DNA of 64,000 bases from Absidia repens (taxonomy: Eukaryota; Mucoromycota; Mucoromycetes; Mucorales; Cunninghamellaceae). Position numbers and translations under genes: made by a program. This document shows, one piece after another, positions 10,451 through 22,427 of the stretch (position 1 is the stretch's first letter; each line of letters begins with the position of its first letter). Under the pieces are notes generated by a model, which saw only the letters and a program-made list of their open reading frames with translations, was not told the DNA's origin and ran no database searches. The DNA lies in contig MCGE01000055.1 in the NCBI GenBank assembly GCA_002105175.1, positions 87,172 to 151,171 on the forward strand, written 5' to 3'.

Positions 10451-12627
10451 AGATTCAAGTTCAAGTTCGTACAAAGCTGGAATTGTAAGCAGCCCATGAT
10501 ATAAAAATTCCACATCATCCAATCCATTTTCAATTTCTTCAGTCGCAGGAGGATATCTTGATAACACATCAGCCACCACATTTTGTTTGCCAGGTAAATG
10601 TTTGACCACAAAGTTGAAGTCTATGAGACGCATCACTTTTTGAGTAAAGGTAAGTCACGGCAGTGTTGTCAGTAAATAGAGTAAATTGTTTGTCCAGCAA
10701 AAACTTTCGGAATGATTTGAAAGCATATATAACAGCAAGAAGTTCCTTTTCCACAGTTGGATATCTGATTTCAGCAGCTTGTAATTTTCGAGATAAAAAG
10801 GCGACAGGTACATAAGAGTCATCAATCATATGGCACAAGGCAGCACCAATACCAATATCAGAAGCATCAGTGAACAAAAAGAATTCCTTGGTGTGATCCG
10901 GATAATACAATAGACAGTTGGATTCCAATAATTTTCTTGCGCCAACAAAACAAGCTTCCATTTCTTGAGTCCATTCAAATTTTATGCCTTTTTTCAGACA
11001 AGCAGTGAATTCAGTATAGAGATGGACATGACGGCGATAGAAGCCCAGAACACCCAAAAAAGCATGCACATCTTTTTCACAGACTGGCCGAGGGAAGATC
11101 GAGATGGCAGCCACATGAGCGGGATCAGGTTGATAGCCTTGCTTGTTTGCAATAAATCCAACAAAATTGACTTGTCTTTCGAATAGAGAGCACTTGTTTG
11201 AGTTCAATACCATATTTACCTTTTTGATTTGTATGAAGAAAGCTTCCAGATCCGCCACATGTTGTCGAGGAGTAGAGGAGTGTACAATAATGTCATCAAT
11301 ATATGCAACTACAGAAGTGTTCATCAATGTGTTCAAAGCAAGATATATAGCGCGACAAAAAGTACTTGGACCATTCTGGATTCCAAAAGGCATGCAAACA
11401 TATGAGTAATTCCCAAAAGGTGTGGAGATGGTAAGTTTGTTGATCGACTGCTCGTTTACTGCAATTTGATGGAAGCCCTTGAGAAGAAACTTGATCCCCC
11501 TAATTGCTCAAGCAATTCGGTCATGATGGGCAATGGCCAGGTGTCCCGGACAGTAATCTTGTTTAGATCCATAAAATTCGTCACTAGCCGCTTGTCACCG
11601 GTTTTCTTGGAAATCAATCGACACGGAAAAGACCAACCAGAATTCTTGGAATTGCCAGGTACATACTGTATGTAGTTGGAATAATGATGCCATTGTCGCC
11701 CATATCATTGATTTCTTTACGTAAAAATTCCTTTTCATAGTGGGATAGGTTTCCGTACGGTCGCCTATAGATCGGAGGGTGTTCACCAGTTTCAATGTGC
11801 AATTCAGTAAGCTTCGTTTGTCGCAAATGTTCGTAGGAGGTACCAAAACAATCGGCATATTTTTCGATACAGTCAACCACTTCTTCCATAATTCCCAAAG
11901 CTTCAATCACTTCATTATTCTTGACATTTGCCACCAAAGAGCCCAATCTTGGATCGCCATTGTCTTTGTTGTCCATCGGGTTTTCCGCTAATCCAGCAAA
12001 CATGACCAAATATGCCGAAGCATCTGAAGAATCATCATCGTTTTTTGGAGGGAAGGAACCAGTCATGCGGTCATGTTGATAAGATACGTTCAGAGTTTGC
12101 GGTTTGTTTTGCTCATCCATGGTAGACCAATTGTGACTAGTCCAATCAGTTCGCACACCCAAATCATGTAAAGCCATGCGTCCAACCAAGAAATCATAGT
12201 CCAGCACATCAAGACGCACCGCATCTACTTCAATAGACTTGGAGGCACCCACAGTGATCACCAAATTTTTGAGCACACCTAGCGGAGAGACAGATTCACC
12301 GTTTGCAACCTTCAAAGTAGTATTCGTAGCATCCAATTCTGTAAAGCCCAAGTATAGAACCAGACTTCTACTAATAATGCAAGGAGTGCATCCACCATCC
12401 TGTACCATGGGACATTCCACACCAGCAACAGTACCAATAGTATGGGGAGCAGCTAAACCAGAAGGCGGACGAGGAACTTCCTCCGAATGGAACGCATTTT
12501 GGGCCTTTTGACGATGATGTTTTGTGAGACCATCCTTCAGAGAAGTGCGCATCGTTTGACTCCAGTCAGCCATTTGGGCAATGGACACTGGAAACACAGG
12601 AGCATTGAGAATATCAGTGGGGACCAA
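10451..12627 (-). pseudogene. pol: Ty3/gypsy pol: protease, reverse transcriptase, RNase H
   Basis: Read on the minus strand. The first part (12627-11614) has a retropepsin-like region (DGGCTPCIISRSLV, then DYDFLVGRMALHDLGV) and the RT start (YRRPYGNLSHYEKEFL). The next open part (11393-10569) has MPFGIQNGPSTFCR, the catalytic YIDDI and RNase H (FLFTDASDIGIGAAL). The final piece has HLPGKQNVVADVLSRYPP, the usual RNase H end. Frameshifts occur near 11.6 kb, between 11.6 and 11.4 kb, and near 10.63 kb. The integrase is missing because the element is cut at 10451. A related integrase begins at 44.6 kb with the same RYPPATEEIENGLDDVEFL segment but is a different copy. Inactive. Confidence 0.95.
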
Positions 12628-13687
12628 GGGAACGCGAGCGATTGGATTTGCCTTGAATTTTCACTTTTTTGCTTTTGGGAGTGATCGATTCTTGTTCCAT
12701 TTCGTGAGCCTTTCTTGTTAACACAAAAGCATCCAAAGATTTTTGATCATTCACTTGACATAAGTTTGCACTGACGGCAGGACCTTGATTTTGTTTTTTC
12801 CTTTCAACATTTGGCGAATGGACGTCACATACATAGTGAGGATGATCTTTCCCACAGTACTTGCAGTTTTCAGGGCATTGGCCAGCTCGGTGTCCACGAG
12901 TGTTGCAGTTGTAACAGAAGTAACGATACGGGGTTATTGGGATCATGTACATCAGGCGCAGGTGGTTGGGTAGGTTTATTCATAAACTGAGATTGTTGAA
13001 ACTGTTGAGGTCCAGGTTCCATTTTCATCATATTGCCCATAAGTGCGTCATTTCCTTGATAGTATCCGTGAGCATGCTGATTTCCGATGTGGTTCCAGTA
13101 GAATGAGTTTTTGTTCGCTTTTTCGTGTCAACCGATGTGTAACTTGCTACAGAAGAATCAGAATTGGAATCATCACCGGGATCAAAATCAGAGCCATCAA
13201 TATCGTCCATATCCTTGAATCCTTGTATGAATTCGGTAACACAAGTATATGATTGCACCCGAAGTGCACGACGAAGAGATTTTGACTTAATACCCTTTAC
13301 CAGAGACTTGACCACAACAGGTTCAAAGGAGGTTGATAAATCCGACAGATCTGACGCCAGAGATTGATATGATATCCACAACTTTTCGATACGTTTCAAA
13401 TATCTTCTATTAGATTCACCCGAGCGCTGTTTGACCTTCATCAGTTTGGTGGTGTAACCAAATACGTTTTCCTTTTTGACGTAACGGTCCTTGAATTCCT
13501 TCACGAAAGATTTCCATTTTTCATGATGAGAATGTAATGCCCAAGATTGAGTTGATCCAGTAAGACACAAAAGAGCCCTTGTAAGTTTTTCTTCATCCTT
13601 CCAGCCATTGATGGTGGAAACTTTTTCAAACATGGCCAGCCAGTCCTTGTACTTCTTGTCAACCAGTTTGGGAGGTTTGATTGACAT
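12614..13687 (-). pseudogene. gag: Ty3/gypsy gag with zinc knuckle
   Basis: The likely start is the ATG at 13687 (MSIKPPKLVDKKYKDW); upstream in-frame sequence is leader. The capsid-like region (WKSFVKEFKDRY, RRYLKRIEKLW) is followed by an acidic Asp/Ser stretch. The frame closes at 13028 and the nucleocapsid lies in another frame (12952-12614) with a CCHC-type knuckle (CYNCNTRGHRAGQC) and a further CKYCGKDHPHYVC. In a working copy these would form one Gag; here a small indel between about 13030 and 12950 separates them. Confidence 0.88.
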
Positions 13688-13789
13688 TTTCGGGTTTGGA
13701 TAGTGCCACACGGACAAATGAGGTGATTTGAGCGATGGAGGTAAGGTAGGTAGCACGATGATAAATAGAGTTTGATGTGCAGGAGTATG

Positions 13790-13985
13790 TGACACCAGAT
13801 AAATTGACAGGTTATGAAGATCCAAAAAAAGACACACAGATAAGTTGACAGTAATAAGGATCCAAAAGTACACAGATAAGTTGACAGTAGTAAGGATTCA
13901 AAAACACACAGATAGATTGACAGTATTAAGAATCCAAAACAAACAGATAAATTGACAGTAATGAGGATCCAATAAACGCACAGAC
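13790..13985 (-). repeat. Tandem repeat in the gypsy leader
   Basis: About five copies of a 35-40 bp unit (on the plus strand: ACAGATAAATTGACAGTAAT then aGGATCCAAAA) lie between the primer-binding site and gag. Units differ by a few bases. They sit in the 5' untranslated leader, where packaging signals are often found; a function is not shown. Confidence 0.8.
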
Positions 13986-14035
13986 ACGAGCAACGACTAC
14001 GTTAATCGCTTGTTGAGGGACGTGGATTGAAGATA

Positions 14036-14058
14036 GTTCCCCTGTATTGAGCACCAAT
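14036..14058 (-). promoter_or_regulatory. Putative tRNA primer-binding site
   Basis: Immediately downstream of the LTR end (minus strand ...GTACATTTCA) comes ATTGGTGCTCAATACAGGGG. The position and the TGG start are typical of a gypsy primer-binding site. I did not identify the tRNA. Confidence 0.5.
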
Positions 14059-14340
14059 TGAAATGTACAACAAATATAATACCCAATAAAAACCTGATTT
14101 ATTAAAAGAAAAAATATGAATAAAAAAAAACAGAAAATAAAATAAGGGGAAGAGAGGGGAGGATAAAGAAGTACTTACCGTTATATCAAAACGGTTAGGA
14201 TGAGTAATATAAGTGAGAGAGAGGGTGAAGAAAGAAAAAGGGAAAAATAAAGAATTGAATAAATATATAAAAAATAATAAAAGCTAAAATTTAAGTTTTG
14301 GCTCCGACAACGAAAGCACCTTATTTCCAGTAACACATCA
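14059..14340 (-). repeat. 5' LTR of the gypsy element, family A
   Basis: 282 bp, on the minus strand starting TGATGTGTTACTGG and ending GTACATTTCA. Related LTRs are at 22632-22914 (solo) and 45956-46226 (3' LTR). All carry AATAAA and, in sense, a GTAAGTA/C splice-donor-like site after TTTTGATATAAC. Adjacent sequence at 14341 is LINE. Confidence 0.92.
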
Positions 14341-15257
14341 GTCTCCCTATTCAACATGCCGCACGTACGGTCTGGTGGCGCCTCCTCATCAACAAGCTAC
14401 CAAGTCAGGAAGCCCTCCGACACATACGAACGCAGGAAGAAAATCAAGGTTGGTGCCGCATATGCGACACAGAAATAGAAAATGCGTGTCATATGATCGC
14501 TGACTGCCCCTTGAAACGATCCTTTTGGGCATCAGCAAAATTCATACTGACCATAAAATCCATTGACCATTGGCAAGCGATGACCTTCACATCACCAGTA
14601 TCGAGCTGCACTCTGATTAATTTAACAGACATTTTACTCACACTGTGGCGTTATCACTGGCGATGTACCATGACGCAAGAAACTGGAACAACACGCAAGC
14701 CATCCGTGCGCTACGTTCCCTCTGAAATGGATGTGAGATAAAAAGACAAGAGTAAAAATAAGTGATACAATTGATATGGTTTTTTATTTAATTGATAAAA
14801 TGTCAAGTCTTTTTATAATAAAATGAAGATATTTGTGGCTGTGGATGGGAGCATGATAACGGTGTATTTGTGACTACGGATAATTGCGGCTGTGTGCTAT
14901 CTGATGTGTTGAATGACAAGTGTGAGAATAAATGGGGAATTCAGGCGTAAAAAATAGAATGAAGAAATAAGTCGGATATACAAATGATGATGGCATAGAT
15001 GCTTTTGATGTAAATATTGCTAAGCAGGAACCAGGAATACGACACCCTCAAATGGATGAAAGGTGAACACTTTCCAAATGACGCTTATGTTGCTAGTTGG
15101 GAAGCAATGATAGCCTCTAGATCGGAATTATTAGAAGATAATGCTTAGAATAGGATGTCCCCTCCCCAAACTATAGTATAGCAACTATTTTGCAAATCAA
15201 ATAATGAAGCCCGTACACGGGCCTCCAATTAAATAAATTTATTTTAAAAAAAAAAAA
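14341..15257 (+). pseudogene. LINE ORF2 3' end and 3' UTR with poly(A)
   Basis: Matches the intact LINE from about 35109 to its end, with the zinc-finger-like C-x2-C...H-x4-C (WCRICDTEIENACHMIADC). A premature stop precedes the LTR insertion at 14723. After that LTR the ORF end, the 3' UTR stem (GAAGCCCGTACACGGGCCT) and AATTTATTTTAAAAAA tail follow. Together with 8195-10143 this is one old LINE copy broken by at least five LTR-related events. Confidence 0.92.
14723..15044 (-). repeat. Solo LTR, family D, with 5-bp TSD
   Basis: 322 bp, on the plus strand starting TGAAATGGATG and ending AATACGACA. The TSD CCCTC is exact at 14718-14722 and 15045-15049, and the intact LINE has a single CCCTC there. 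AATAAA lies on the minus strand. Confidence 0.95.
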
Positions 15258-15973
15258 ATTGCCCACCATAGGAGCCGTCCATCCTTTTTTTTTTTTGATC
15301 GCTGCCCACTCATAGTGCCAAATAGCCCATCCCATTCTTCCAAAACCTTCAGAACCCCCCCCCTGCCACCTAGTGACTACATAATTAATACTATTCTCAA
15401 CATTGCTCTTCAATATACCCCACCACAACAAAATACACTGTCATAGCTGTTTTTTCACACAAACACATCCCTGAATTCTTTTCTACGCACACACTTATAG
15501 AGTTGGTAGAAGAAGTCTCCATAATCCCCAATCCGTTCCTTTTTCATATATATAATAGACACACCTTTTTTTTCTATGCATATGTAATACACATTCGATG
15601 AAGCTCATAATGTAAACGTATAACAGAGAAACTAATTATAATAAAAAGAACATATTTATTCAGACGTAGATACAAATGATGACAAACTATTACTAAACTA
15701 TTGAGTGCTAATCTACTGTCGTTCCCAAATCCTTCATCCAAAATGAAAGCGTTTCCCCATGATGTTTGTTTTGCGTTTTTCAAAACGCCCCTAATTCAAG
15801 TTCTAACACTAATCCTAGATCACCAGTACCCCAATGAGCCTTGCCATCATATCATTCAGACTATCATGAAAGAAAAAAATGAAAAAGAATGAAAAAGAGG
15901 GAAAAAAAAAATGGGGGCCAAAAAAAAAAATAGAAAGCAAAATGCGGAGCCTGAATCATCCAGCTTTTTTTTT
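15258..15973 (-). repeat. Repeat family X, minus-strand copy (part 1)
   Basis: Reverse complement of 61040-61560 (includes tgatctaggattagtgttag and aaaacgcaaaacaaacatca blocks) and of 49970-50190. No convincing ORF. It is cut at 15974 by the Y element and continues at 17089. Confidence 0.75.
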
Positions 15974-16189
15974 GGGAATTGCTCCATTTCAGAGGATTTT
16001 TCAGAGACCGTCCCGTACCACCTGTATTGTATCGCCGATAACTACCAGATTAAACAAGCTTTGTGACATTAGCGATATAAAAAATTGGCATTGTTTATTC
16101 AATAGAGTAATGCTTTAAAAAAATAAAAATAAAAATCATGATAATCATTTTCGTTTTGGAATGAAATTTGTTTGGAATATATTTTCCTT

Positions 16190-16690
16190 ATGACGAACTT
16201 CTTGGTAATAGTGCTTGATCATCGTTTTTGTCTTGGTGGTTGTTAGTGATGGTGTTGCTTTTTGATAAAGATGGGTTACTAGTAAAGGTGTAGGTGGTGA
16301 TGGTGCTATATTCGAAACTGAAGGAGGAGGCGGTGGAACCGATGGCAAAGTTTATTTTTCAATTGGTGATTCCAATGTAGACGGTGGTGACTATAATAAT
16401 TTTTTTGACAGATCTTTCAATAGACGTTTTGAGGGTCCTGATAATTGGTACTGCTCAGGTGAGTCAATCTGCTGAAAAAATGGAAGTATATATGCTGTTT
16501 GTCATTTTCCCATCCAAACTGAAAAATTACAAGTCGACCATCCTTTTATGCCTATCATCTACTTTGTAAATTTTGTCGCCAATTTACATGATCGTTTAAA
16601 AATGCCAACTAGCAGGTTCCATAGCCATGATCCGACCATAAATCATGTAATCTTATTCTATAATACTGTCCTTACTTATAATTTCTAGAA
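16190..16690 (+). CDS. Conserved cargo gene of element Y, unknown function
   Basis: On the plus strand the frame around 16290-16455 reads EGGGGGTDGKVYFSIGDSNV then DGGDYNNFFDRSFNRRFEGP, and runs into GTGAGT (16462), a plausible intron donor. A second open stretch (about 16512-16687) reads VDHPFMPIIYFVNFVANLHD and ends TVLTYNF-stop. The inverted copy at 48.78-49.3 kb keeps both stretches with few amino-acid changes. I cannot name a family. Exon borders and start are uncertain; it could also be a transcribed non-coding part of the element. Confidence 0.4.
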
Positions 16691-16728
16691 AATAATTGCG
16701 TTGATCATTGTTGTCGTTGCTGCTCAGA

Positions 16729-16935
16729 TTATCGGATACAGTCAGAAGTAGTGTTGTATTGCAATACGTTTATTCGGTAGAATAAATCTGCAACGAGAGG
16801 GTCAATGCTTGACATCCTCGACCATACTCCTTGATAAGTATAGATTTCTCCAATTGGAAAATGACTAGTCATAACAAATAGAAACAATAGCGCACCAAAC
16901 AATATGTTAAAAAGAGGTAAAGAAGTAAGTGTCAA
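16729..16935 (-). CDS. Small membrane-like ORF of element Y
   Basis: Encodes about 68 aa (MTLTSLPLFNILFGALLFLF then VMTSHFPIGEIYTYQGVWSR). An N-terminal hydrophobic stretch (residues about 6-22) could be a signal anchor. The other Y copy (48505-48759) has the same ORF with few changes, ending after a short extension. It converges on the plus-strand cargo gene. Function unknown. Confidence 0.4.
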   Translation of the reverse strand: MTLTSLPLFNILFGALLFLFVMTSHFPIGEIYTYQGVWSRMSSIDPLVADLFYRINVLQYNTTSDCIR

Positions 16936-17088
16936 TTTTTTTTTATTGCTAATGTCACAAAGCTTGTTTAAATTGCTAATTACCGGCGATACAATACAAG
17001 TGGTACGGGACGGTCTCTGAAAAATCCTCTGAAATTCCTCTGAAAACCCTCTGAAAATCCTCTGAAATGGAGCAATTCCCTTTTTTTT

Positions 17089-17543
17089 ATCTCAAAAAAT
17101 GAACGAAATGCAAATAAAAATTAAATGAAGGGCCAATCGCCATAATTACCATAGTGCATAATTCGTTTTATCTTCCAGTGGAAAGGCAGTTGCAATCCCT
17201 ACATAATCAAGCTCTAATCTCTCTGACGCTTTCAAGTAAGCTATTATTTCAGCACACAAAAAAAACCCACTGACGACGCGCTGAGCACGACGATCGGGTC
17301 CCAAGGGGCTGCCCACCAAAATGCGAAATGGCGGAGGTCTTCATCCTTTTTTTTTTTTATATCTCTATACATAAAAAAAAAAAAAACTCTGACGCCCAAT
17401 AAATCATAAGATTTCCAATAGCTCCAGCGGAGCGCCAGAGCGTTTATTAGTAAAGTAAAAAGTTGAAAATGTCGTAGATAGAATTCAATATATATGTCCC
17501 AAAAATTACTTTGGGCCAAAGTAGACATTAGTGCACAATAAGG
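17089..17543 (-). repeat. Repeat family X, minus-strand copy (part 2)
   Basis: Contains the reverse complement of the core block (GCCTCCGCCATTTCGC ... GCTCAGCGCGTCG, here 17265-17335) and of the GGCGCTCCGCTGGAGC block (about 17425-17440). Matches 47.2-49.9 and 61.6-62.1 kb in inverse order. Confidence 0.75.
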
Positions 17544-17633
17544 TAGTGTGTCTGGAGGATCCTGAATTTTTTTTTATTTTTTTTTATTTTTTTTTTGCAA
17601 GACAATCTGATAATTGAAACTCCAGACACACTA
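17544..17633. repeat. 14-bp inverted repeat around T-rich DNA
   Basis: TAGTGTGTCTGGAG (17544-17557) and its exact inverse (17620-17633) enclose 62 bp that is mostly T. It could be a terminator-like hairpin or the remains of a small TIR element. Confidence 0.6.
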
Positions 17634-18394
17634 TATATAGACAAAATTAAAATATTCAAAAACCTTTATTTACAACCAATAAATGCGAGAATATTGATTG
17701 TAGTGATTCTGTCCATCAGCATTTTTCTTTTGATTTGGATAAAATATCGAGGTTTGAAAAGCCATGAAAAACAAAAGAGGGATAGGCAGTTCATTTCATA
17801 ATCGGGGTTACTTACGTTCTTGGGATCGAAGCCTATTACCGACATGTTGTTCATGCTCAGAATGCTCCTAAACGCTTCCCCATATTCACCATAAACCTAC
17901 CTTATTTTGGAAGAGGTAGTGAATATCTCGCATTCAGTGAGTATTGATCTCCAGGAACCAATTTTTTTTTTATCACGAGCTCTTCGGTCTATTTGTTTAT
18001 AGAGTTTGTTTTAGTTTTCGTTTCGGTGTTATTGGCGTTGATGTATCTTTGCACCTCTAGGTTGTTTATATGGCTTTCTATTTTAGATACGGAGAGCTTG
18101 TGTGATATTATCTCTGCTACGAGTGCGGCTAGGTGACTGATTGTCGTTGGGAGCGGCTTGATATCTGCATTTAGTTTAGATATAGTTTGTGGTTGGGTAC
18201 TCTTATTGGGCAGGATTGTCGACGCAGTCGGACTAGGTATATTTTGGCGTTGACATTTGCGATAATGCACAAAATCGTCAGCAGGTCATTGTGGTGGGAA
18301 TAGTAAGCCTTTTTTGTCTAAAAGGTGGGGAGAGTAATTTTTTGCATTCAGGCATATTGGGGGAGGTAATGGACAAGGCTTTTACAACTGTCAC
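17634..18394. other. AT-rich DNA without recognised gene
   Basis: Only short frames. A minus-strand stretch (17989-18270, GTG start) encodes a Ser/Asn/Lys-rich peptide with a helical LAALVAEIISHKLSVSKIES segment; I do not recognise it. Confidence 0.4.
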
Positions 18395-18890
18395 TTTTTT
18401 TTTGTATAAATTGACTCAGATTCCGTTACAAATCTAAATCAGCAAAAATTGATACTATTGATGTATCACATATTTCTATAGTACACTGCTAAAACTCTGC
18501 GCGATCGCCAGATTTTCTTCCAGTCTTCGGTGTCAAAAATACGCATCCAATGGTAGGTCCAGTTTGCTTCTATAGCATGCCCATCCATGTCAATATATTT
18601 ATGTCTTTTGTTGTGGGTCGCAGGAGATATGAATGGAGGACTTGTTGTGGGGGAGGGAAAGAAGGGCCAAGGCAAGTGGTCTTTAACGGGACATTCCAAA
18701 AAGAAGTGGACTTCGTCTTCAACCGCAGCGTGGCAAAAATGGCATATTGAACCAGGGGCATTGCGTACGGTGAATCGGGATAGTCTTTCATTGGTGGAGA
18801 GGAAGCCATGGAGGAGACGCCACCAAATGGTTGTGCTTCTGTGGGACATTGGTATTTTCCAGAAGGATTTCCAAACGGCTATCGAGAGGC

Positions 18891-19254
18891 TGTAATATTT
18901 GCTAGTATAGAAGACGTTATAAGAGTAAGTGATATAACAGATATGGTTTTTATTGAATAGAATGACAGTGGGTTTTTATAGTAAAAGTTAGGGGAAGCGG
19001 ATGTTGGAATAATAAATTTCTATGATGATAGATGATTGTAGATGATAATGGATTATTGGTAGAGTTCGAGATGAAGGAATAAAATAGTGTATTATGGAAT
19101 AGATGGATGATTGATCTTTGATATTAATTATAGACCAAGTGAAACATAGCCAGTGTGAGGATATGCTGGTGAGTGACAAGGTACAATTGTTGGGACGCGA
19201 TAGGTAATCGGTGTATCTGATATATGTGGATGATGACAAATGACAAATACGACA
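18891..19254 (-). repeat. Solo LTR, family C, with exact TSD
   Basis: 364 bp, TGTAATATTTG...AATACGACA on the plus strand; TSD GAGGC at 18886-18890 and 19255-19259. Copy at 55661-56021. Shares its ACGACA end with family D. Confidence 0.95.
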
Positions 19255-21269
19255 GAGGCGCCAGTTCAACGGAATCATAAGAGGTGGCATGGGTGGGTGG
19301 ATGTGCCTGAGATACTGGGAATGAAGCCATATCCGTAAGTTCCTTGGTTTTGCATAGAGTACATTGTACACATCTGTTGGCGATGCTTGAATCTTCTTTT
19401 TTTTTATATAGATATATAGAGTTGAGACTTTATTAATTAGGATTAACAGCATATATAATTGTGGCATAGTTATAATATTTAGCACGCGGTATCTTGGGCA
19501 TATTGTGTATTATCCAACGTAAGTGACTATTCTACATTGGTGTGTTTATCTGGAAGCATACCAGCTTGCCATGCCGATTTGTATAGGATAGCAAGAGCTT
19601 GTTTGTTGGTTCACTGCCTTTGCTCCATTATACTTTGCCAGTGTAGTTGCCATATTACTTTCAGAATTTTCCCCAGAAGTTTCAGTTTGTATTGCTTGGT
19701 GTCGTTCTGGAAGTTCAAAACTGCCCATAGTTCATCTAGTTTGAGGGCAGTGGTCCATATCGCTTTTTCTTTTTTTTTTTTTTTTTTTTTTTTTTTGTAT
19801 AGAAAGAGATTATATTGAGGTTTGTGGCTCTTGAGCCACGACCAGCAAATTAAGATTAAATAAAAAAAAAACTTTAAACTACGATGTACTTGCTATAAAC
19901 TATGGGGCGTTGTGAAAGTCTTCGAAATGTATTCCTTTGTTCCATCGTAAACAGCGGAGCCGGTCGATCGGGTGGGTCGTGTTCCATGGTATTTTATTGA
20001 TCGTGCACATCCTTTTTTTTTTTTTTTTGTATAGAGTATGAATTTTATTAATTGACTTTAGACTTGTATGTATAAGGCTTATTAATATAACATAAATCTA
20101 GCATAATATCCATAGAAACTGGTAATAAACATAGGGAGTAATGCGGCACAAAATATACAGGAAAATTGCCACTAAACAAGGTGTGGGTAGGGATGAGGTG
20201 TCTCTCCCTATCATCTTGCTGATACAACATGCCTGCTTGCCATAGTACTTTGTATAGTATGGCTAAGGCGTGGTTGTTGTGCCAAGGATATTTTTTGTAA
20301 ATGCATTGCCAGTGCATCCGCCACACTGTCAGTAGAATCTTGCCATACGCTTCCAGAATTGCTTGATCAGTGGGTCAGCGATATGTCAGGCTTGCCCAAT
20401 CTTCACACTGTGGTTTGAGCTTTATACCCATTATGTATTGTGCTGCGCTCCATAGGGATGCTTCATGGGGGAGCCAAGTACAAAATGATGGTCATCTTCA
20501 ATCGCTTTACAACAAAATTGACATTGACCGGGATTCATCTGGTCGAGGCTGACGTGACGAAGGGCTTCCTTCGTTAGTAGCTTGTCACTGAGGAGGCGCC
20601 AACAGACCGTTCTTGATCCATGTGGTATTTTCAATTTCCAGAAGCCGGACCATTGTTTGTTTGTCATCATTATGGCTGGTGCAGGAGCATATGGTAGTCG
20701 TGGGCTAGGTAGGCTGCGCTGGTCCATATATTGTTTCTTCCAATGGGCGCGTAGATAACCACTAGGTGCCGTGTAGGCTAGTATCGACATTTCTTGGTGT
20801 ATACCTTTGTTGTATACCGTGAGGGTCCAATGTTCTAGTGATTTGACGTTGAATCATAGGGGAGAGGGACTGTCGTCACTGTTGGAGCCACCCTTTAGTT
20901 GGTTTTCAATCAATGGATGACAGTGGATATCACCATTCGATAGTGCTTGTTTAATTGCTGTAAATCTTTTGATCAATGTATCTTCGATGGGTTCGAATGA
21001 GTCCGAGTCATAATTGTACAGTGTCATATTTTGGACTAGGGTCTGGTGATTGATTTTATTAAGCGTTGTATTAGCTGCAGGGCAAGTGGGTTGGAGTGCT
21101 TGATTGAGAGGGACGTATCAGGTGATCATTGGTGTCCATTCAGGGGAAATCGTTATTGGAGGCAACTTGGACATCAACTTTACTAAGTGGTGTAGGTGTG
21201 GAACTGGCTTACAAGCATTGATGTAACGGTGTGGTTGAATGAAGAGGGGAACCAGTGATTGTTGCTGTG

Positions 21270-21589
21270 TGAAATGGTTGTAATAATAAGGGACAAAAGT
21301 AAATAAGTGATACAATTGATATGGTTTTTATTTAAATGATAAAATGTAAAGACTTTTTTATAAGAAAATGAAGATATTTGAGGCTGTGAGTGAGAGCTTG
21401 AAAACGGTATATTTGAGACTACGGATAATTGAGGCTGTGTGCTATCTGATGTGTTGAATGACAAGTGTGAGAATAAGTGGGGAACTTAGGGGTAAAAAAT
21501 AGAATGAAGAGATAAGTCGGATATACAAATGATGATGGCATAGGTGCTTTTGATGTAGATATTGCTAAGCAGGAACCAGGAATACGACA
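21270..21589 (-). repeat. Solo LTR, family D, with exact TSD
   Basis: 320 bp, TGAAATGG...AATACGACA on the plus strand; TSD CTGTG at 21265-21269 and 21590-21594. Confidence 0.95.
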
Positions 21590-21686
21590 CTGTGTATACA
21601 GACGCATCAGAACTTGTATGACGCCAATAGCGGGGTTTTCATGTTCTGGGTCAATCATCCGTCTTAAGTGAATATTATGTAAGGCG

Positions 21687-21707
21687 TTTATACAAAAAAA
21701 AAAAAAA
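21687..21707 (+). mobile_element. Ultra-short LINE insertion (tail only)
   Basis: TTTATAC followed by 14 A, between two copies of ATATTATGTAAGGCG (21672-21686 and 21708-21722). TTTATAC is the 3'-terminal sequence of LINE-7 (26.2 kb). The simplest reading is a target-primed insertion in which reverse transcription stopped a few bases beyond the A-tail. Confidence 0.85.
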
Positions 21708-22238
21708 ATATTATGTAAGGCGAGGCATTGGTTGTCTGTATGGACTATCCCTAGTCCCCCTTCCGACCTTGGGTTTGTACAAAAGTCATATGATGGTCGC
21801 GGGCACATGATAGAAGGTATTGGTGGATAGTTGGATTGATTTCCATGATCCAAGCTTCGGGAAGGACAGTTAATCTCGCTATGTGCCATAAACGAGAGAG
21901 CAGTAATGAGTTCACGACTATAGATTTACCTTGATTGAGAGAGCGCGACATTTAATCATGTTGATGTGGTTGCTAATTTTGGACTTAATCTTGGCTAGGA
22001 GGGACATCAGTTGGTTGTCACTTGTATATAAGGGATATCCTAAATATATGGCGGGGTCGGGGTGCTGCTTGTCATGTCATTTGATGCCTGCATTCCCAGT
22101 GATGTTGATCCACTTTGGGTGTGGTTGGCCAGTCAAGGAGAGCATAAACGTTTTTGAGAGATTTACCTTAGCATTCGACGCCATACCGTATATATATAAA
22201 TGATCCTGGAATATGTTCCATTCCGCGGAAGAGTTAGC

Positions 22239-22377
22239 TTTTTTTTTTTTTTAATAGGATTTTATTAGATTGAAGGCCATGAGTGGGCTTCAATCTTGAT
22301 TTGTCAAGGGCATAATTCTAAAAGGGAAAAGTACAATCAATTTCTATCCTATAATTATTCTATCATATTGGGGTTCA
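22239..22377 (-). mobile_element. 139-bp LINE 3'-UTR insertion with TSD
   Basis: A T-run followed by AATAGGATTTTATTAGATTG and the stem ATTGAAGGCCATGAGTGGGC. TSD CGGAAGAGTTAGC at 22226-22238 and 22378-22390. It contains only the 3' UTR of a LINE of the 39.6-kb subfamily (AATCTAATAAAATCCTAT on the sense strand). Confidence 0.9.
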
Positions 22378-22427
22378 CGGAAGAGTTAGCAAACAGTATT
22401 AGGTCATCTGCATAAGCCAGCAACTTG

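Larger units (their letters stand above)
15974..17080. mobile_element. TIR element Y, copy 1
   Basis: Bounded by GGGAATTGCTCCATTTCAGA (left) and its inverse (right, ...TCTGAAATGGAGCAATTCCC). Terminal inverted repeats extend about 130 bp (GAGACCGTCCCGTACCACCT, AAACAAGCTTTGTGACATTA), the right one with extra tandem AATCCTCTGAA units. It sits in a T-run of repeat X (T10 left, T8 right), which fits an 8-9 bp TSD of T. Long TIRs and such a TSD fit a MULE-like element, but I see no MULE transposase. An inverted second copy is at 48341-49576. Confidence 0.8.

Noticed and set aside
17595..17801. 68-aa ORF with a clear hydrophobic helix
   Set aside because: It begins at TTG, not ATG, directly after a T-run, has no second copy and no context; the hydrophobic stretch is expected in such AT-rich sequence.
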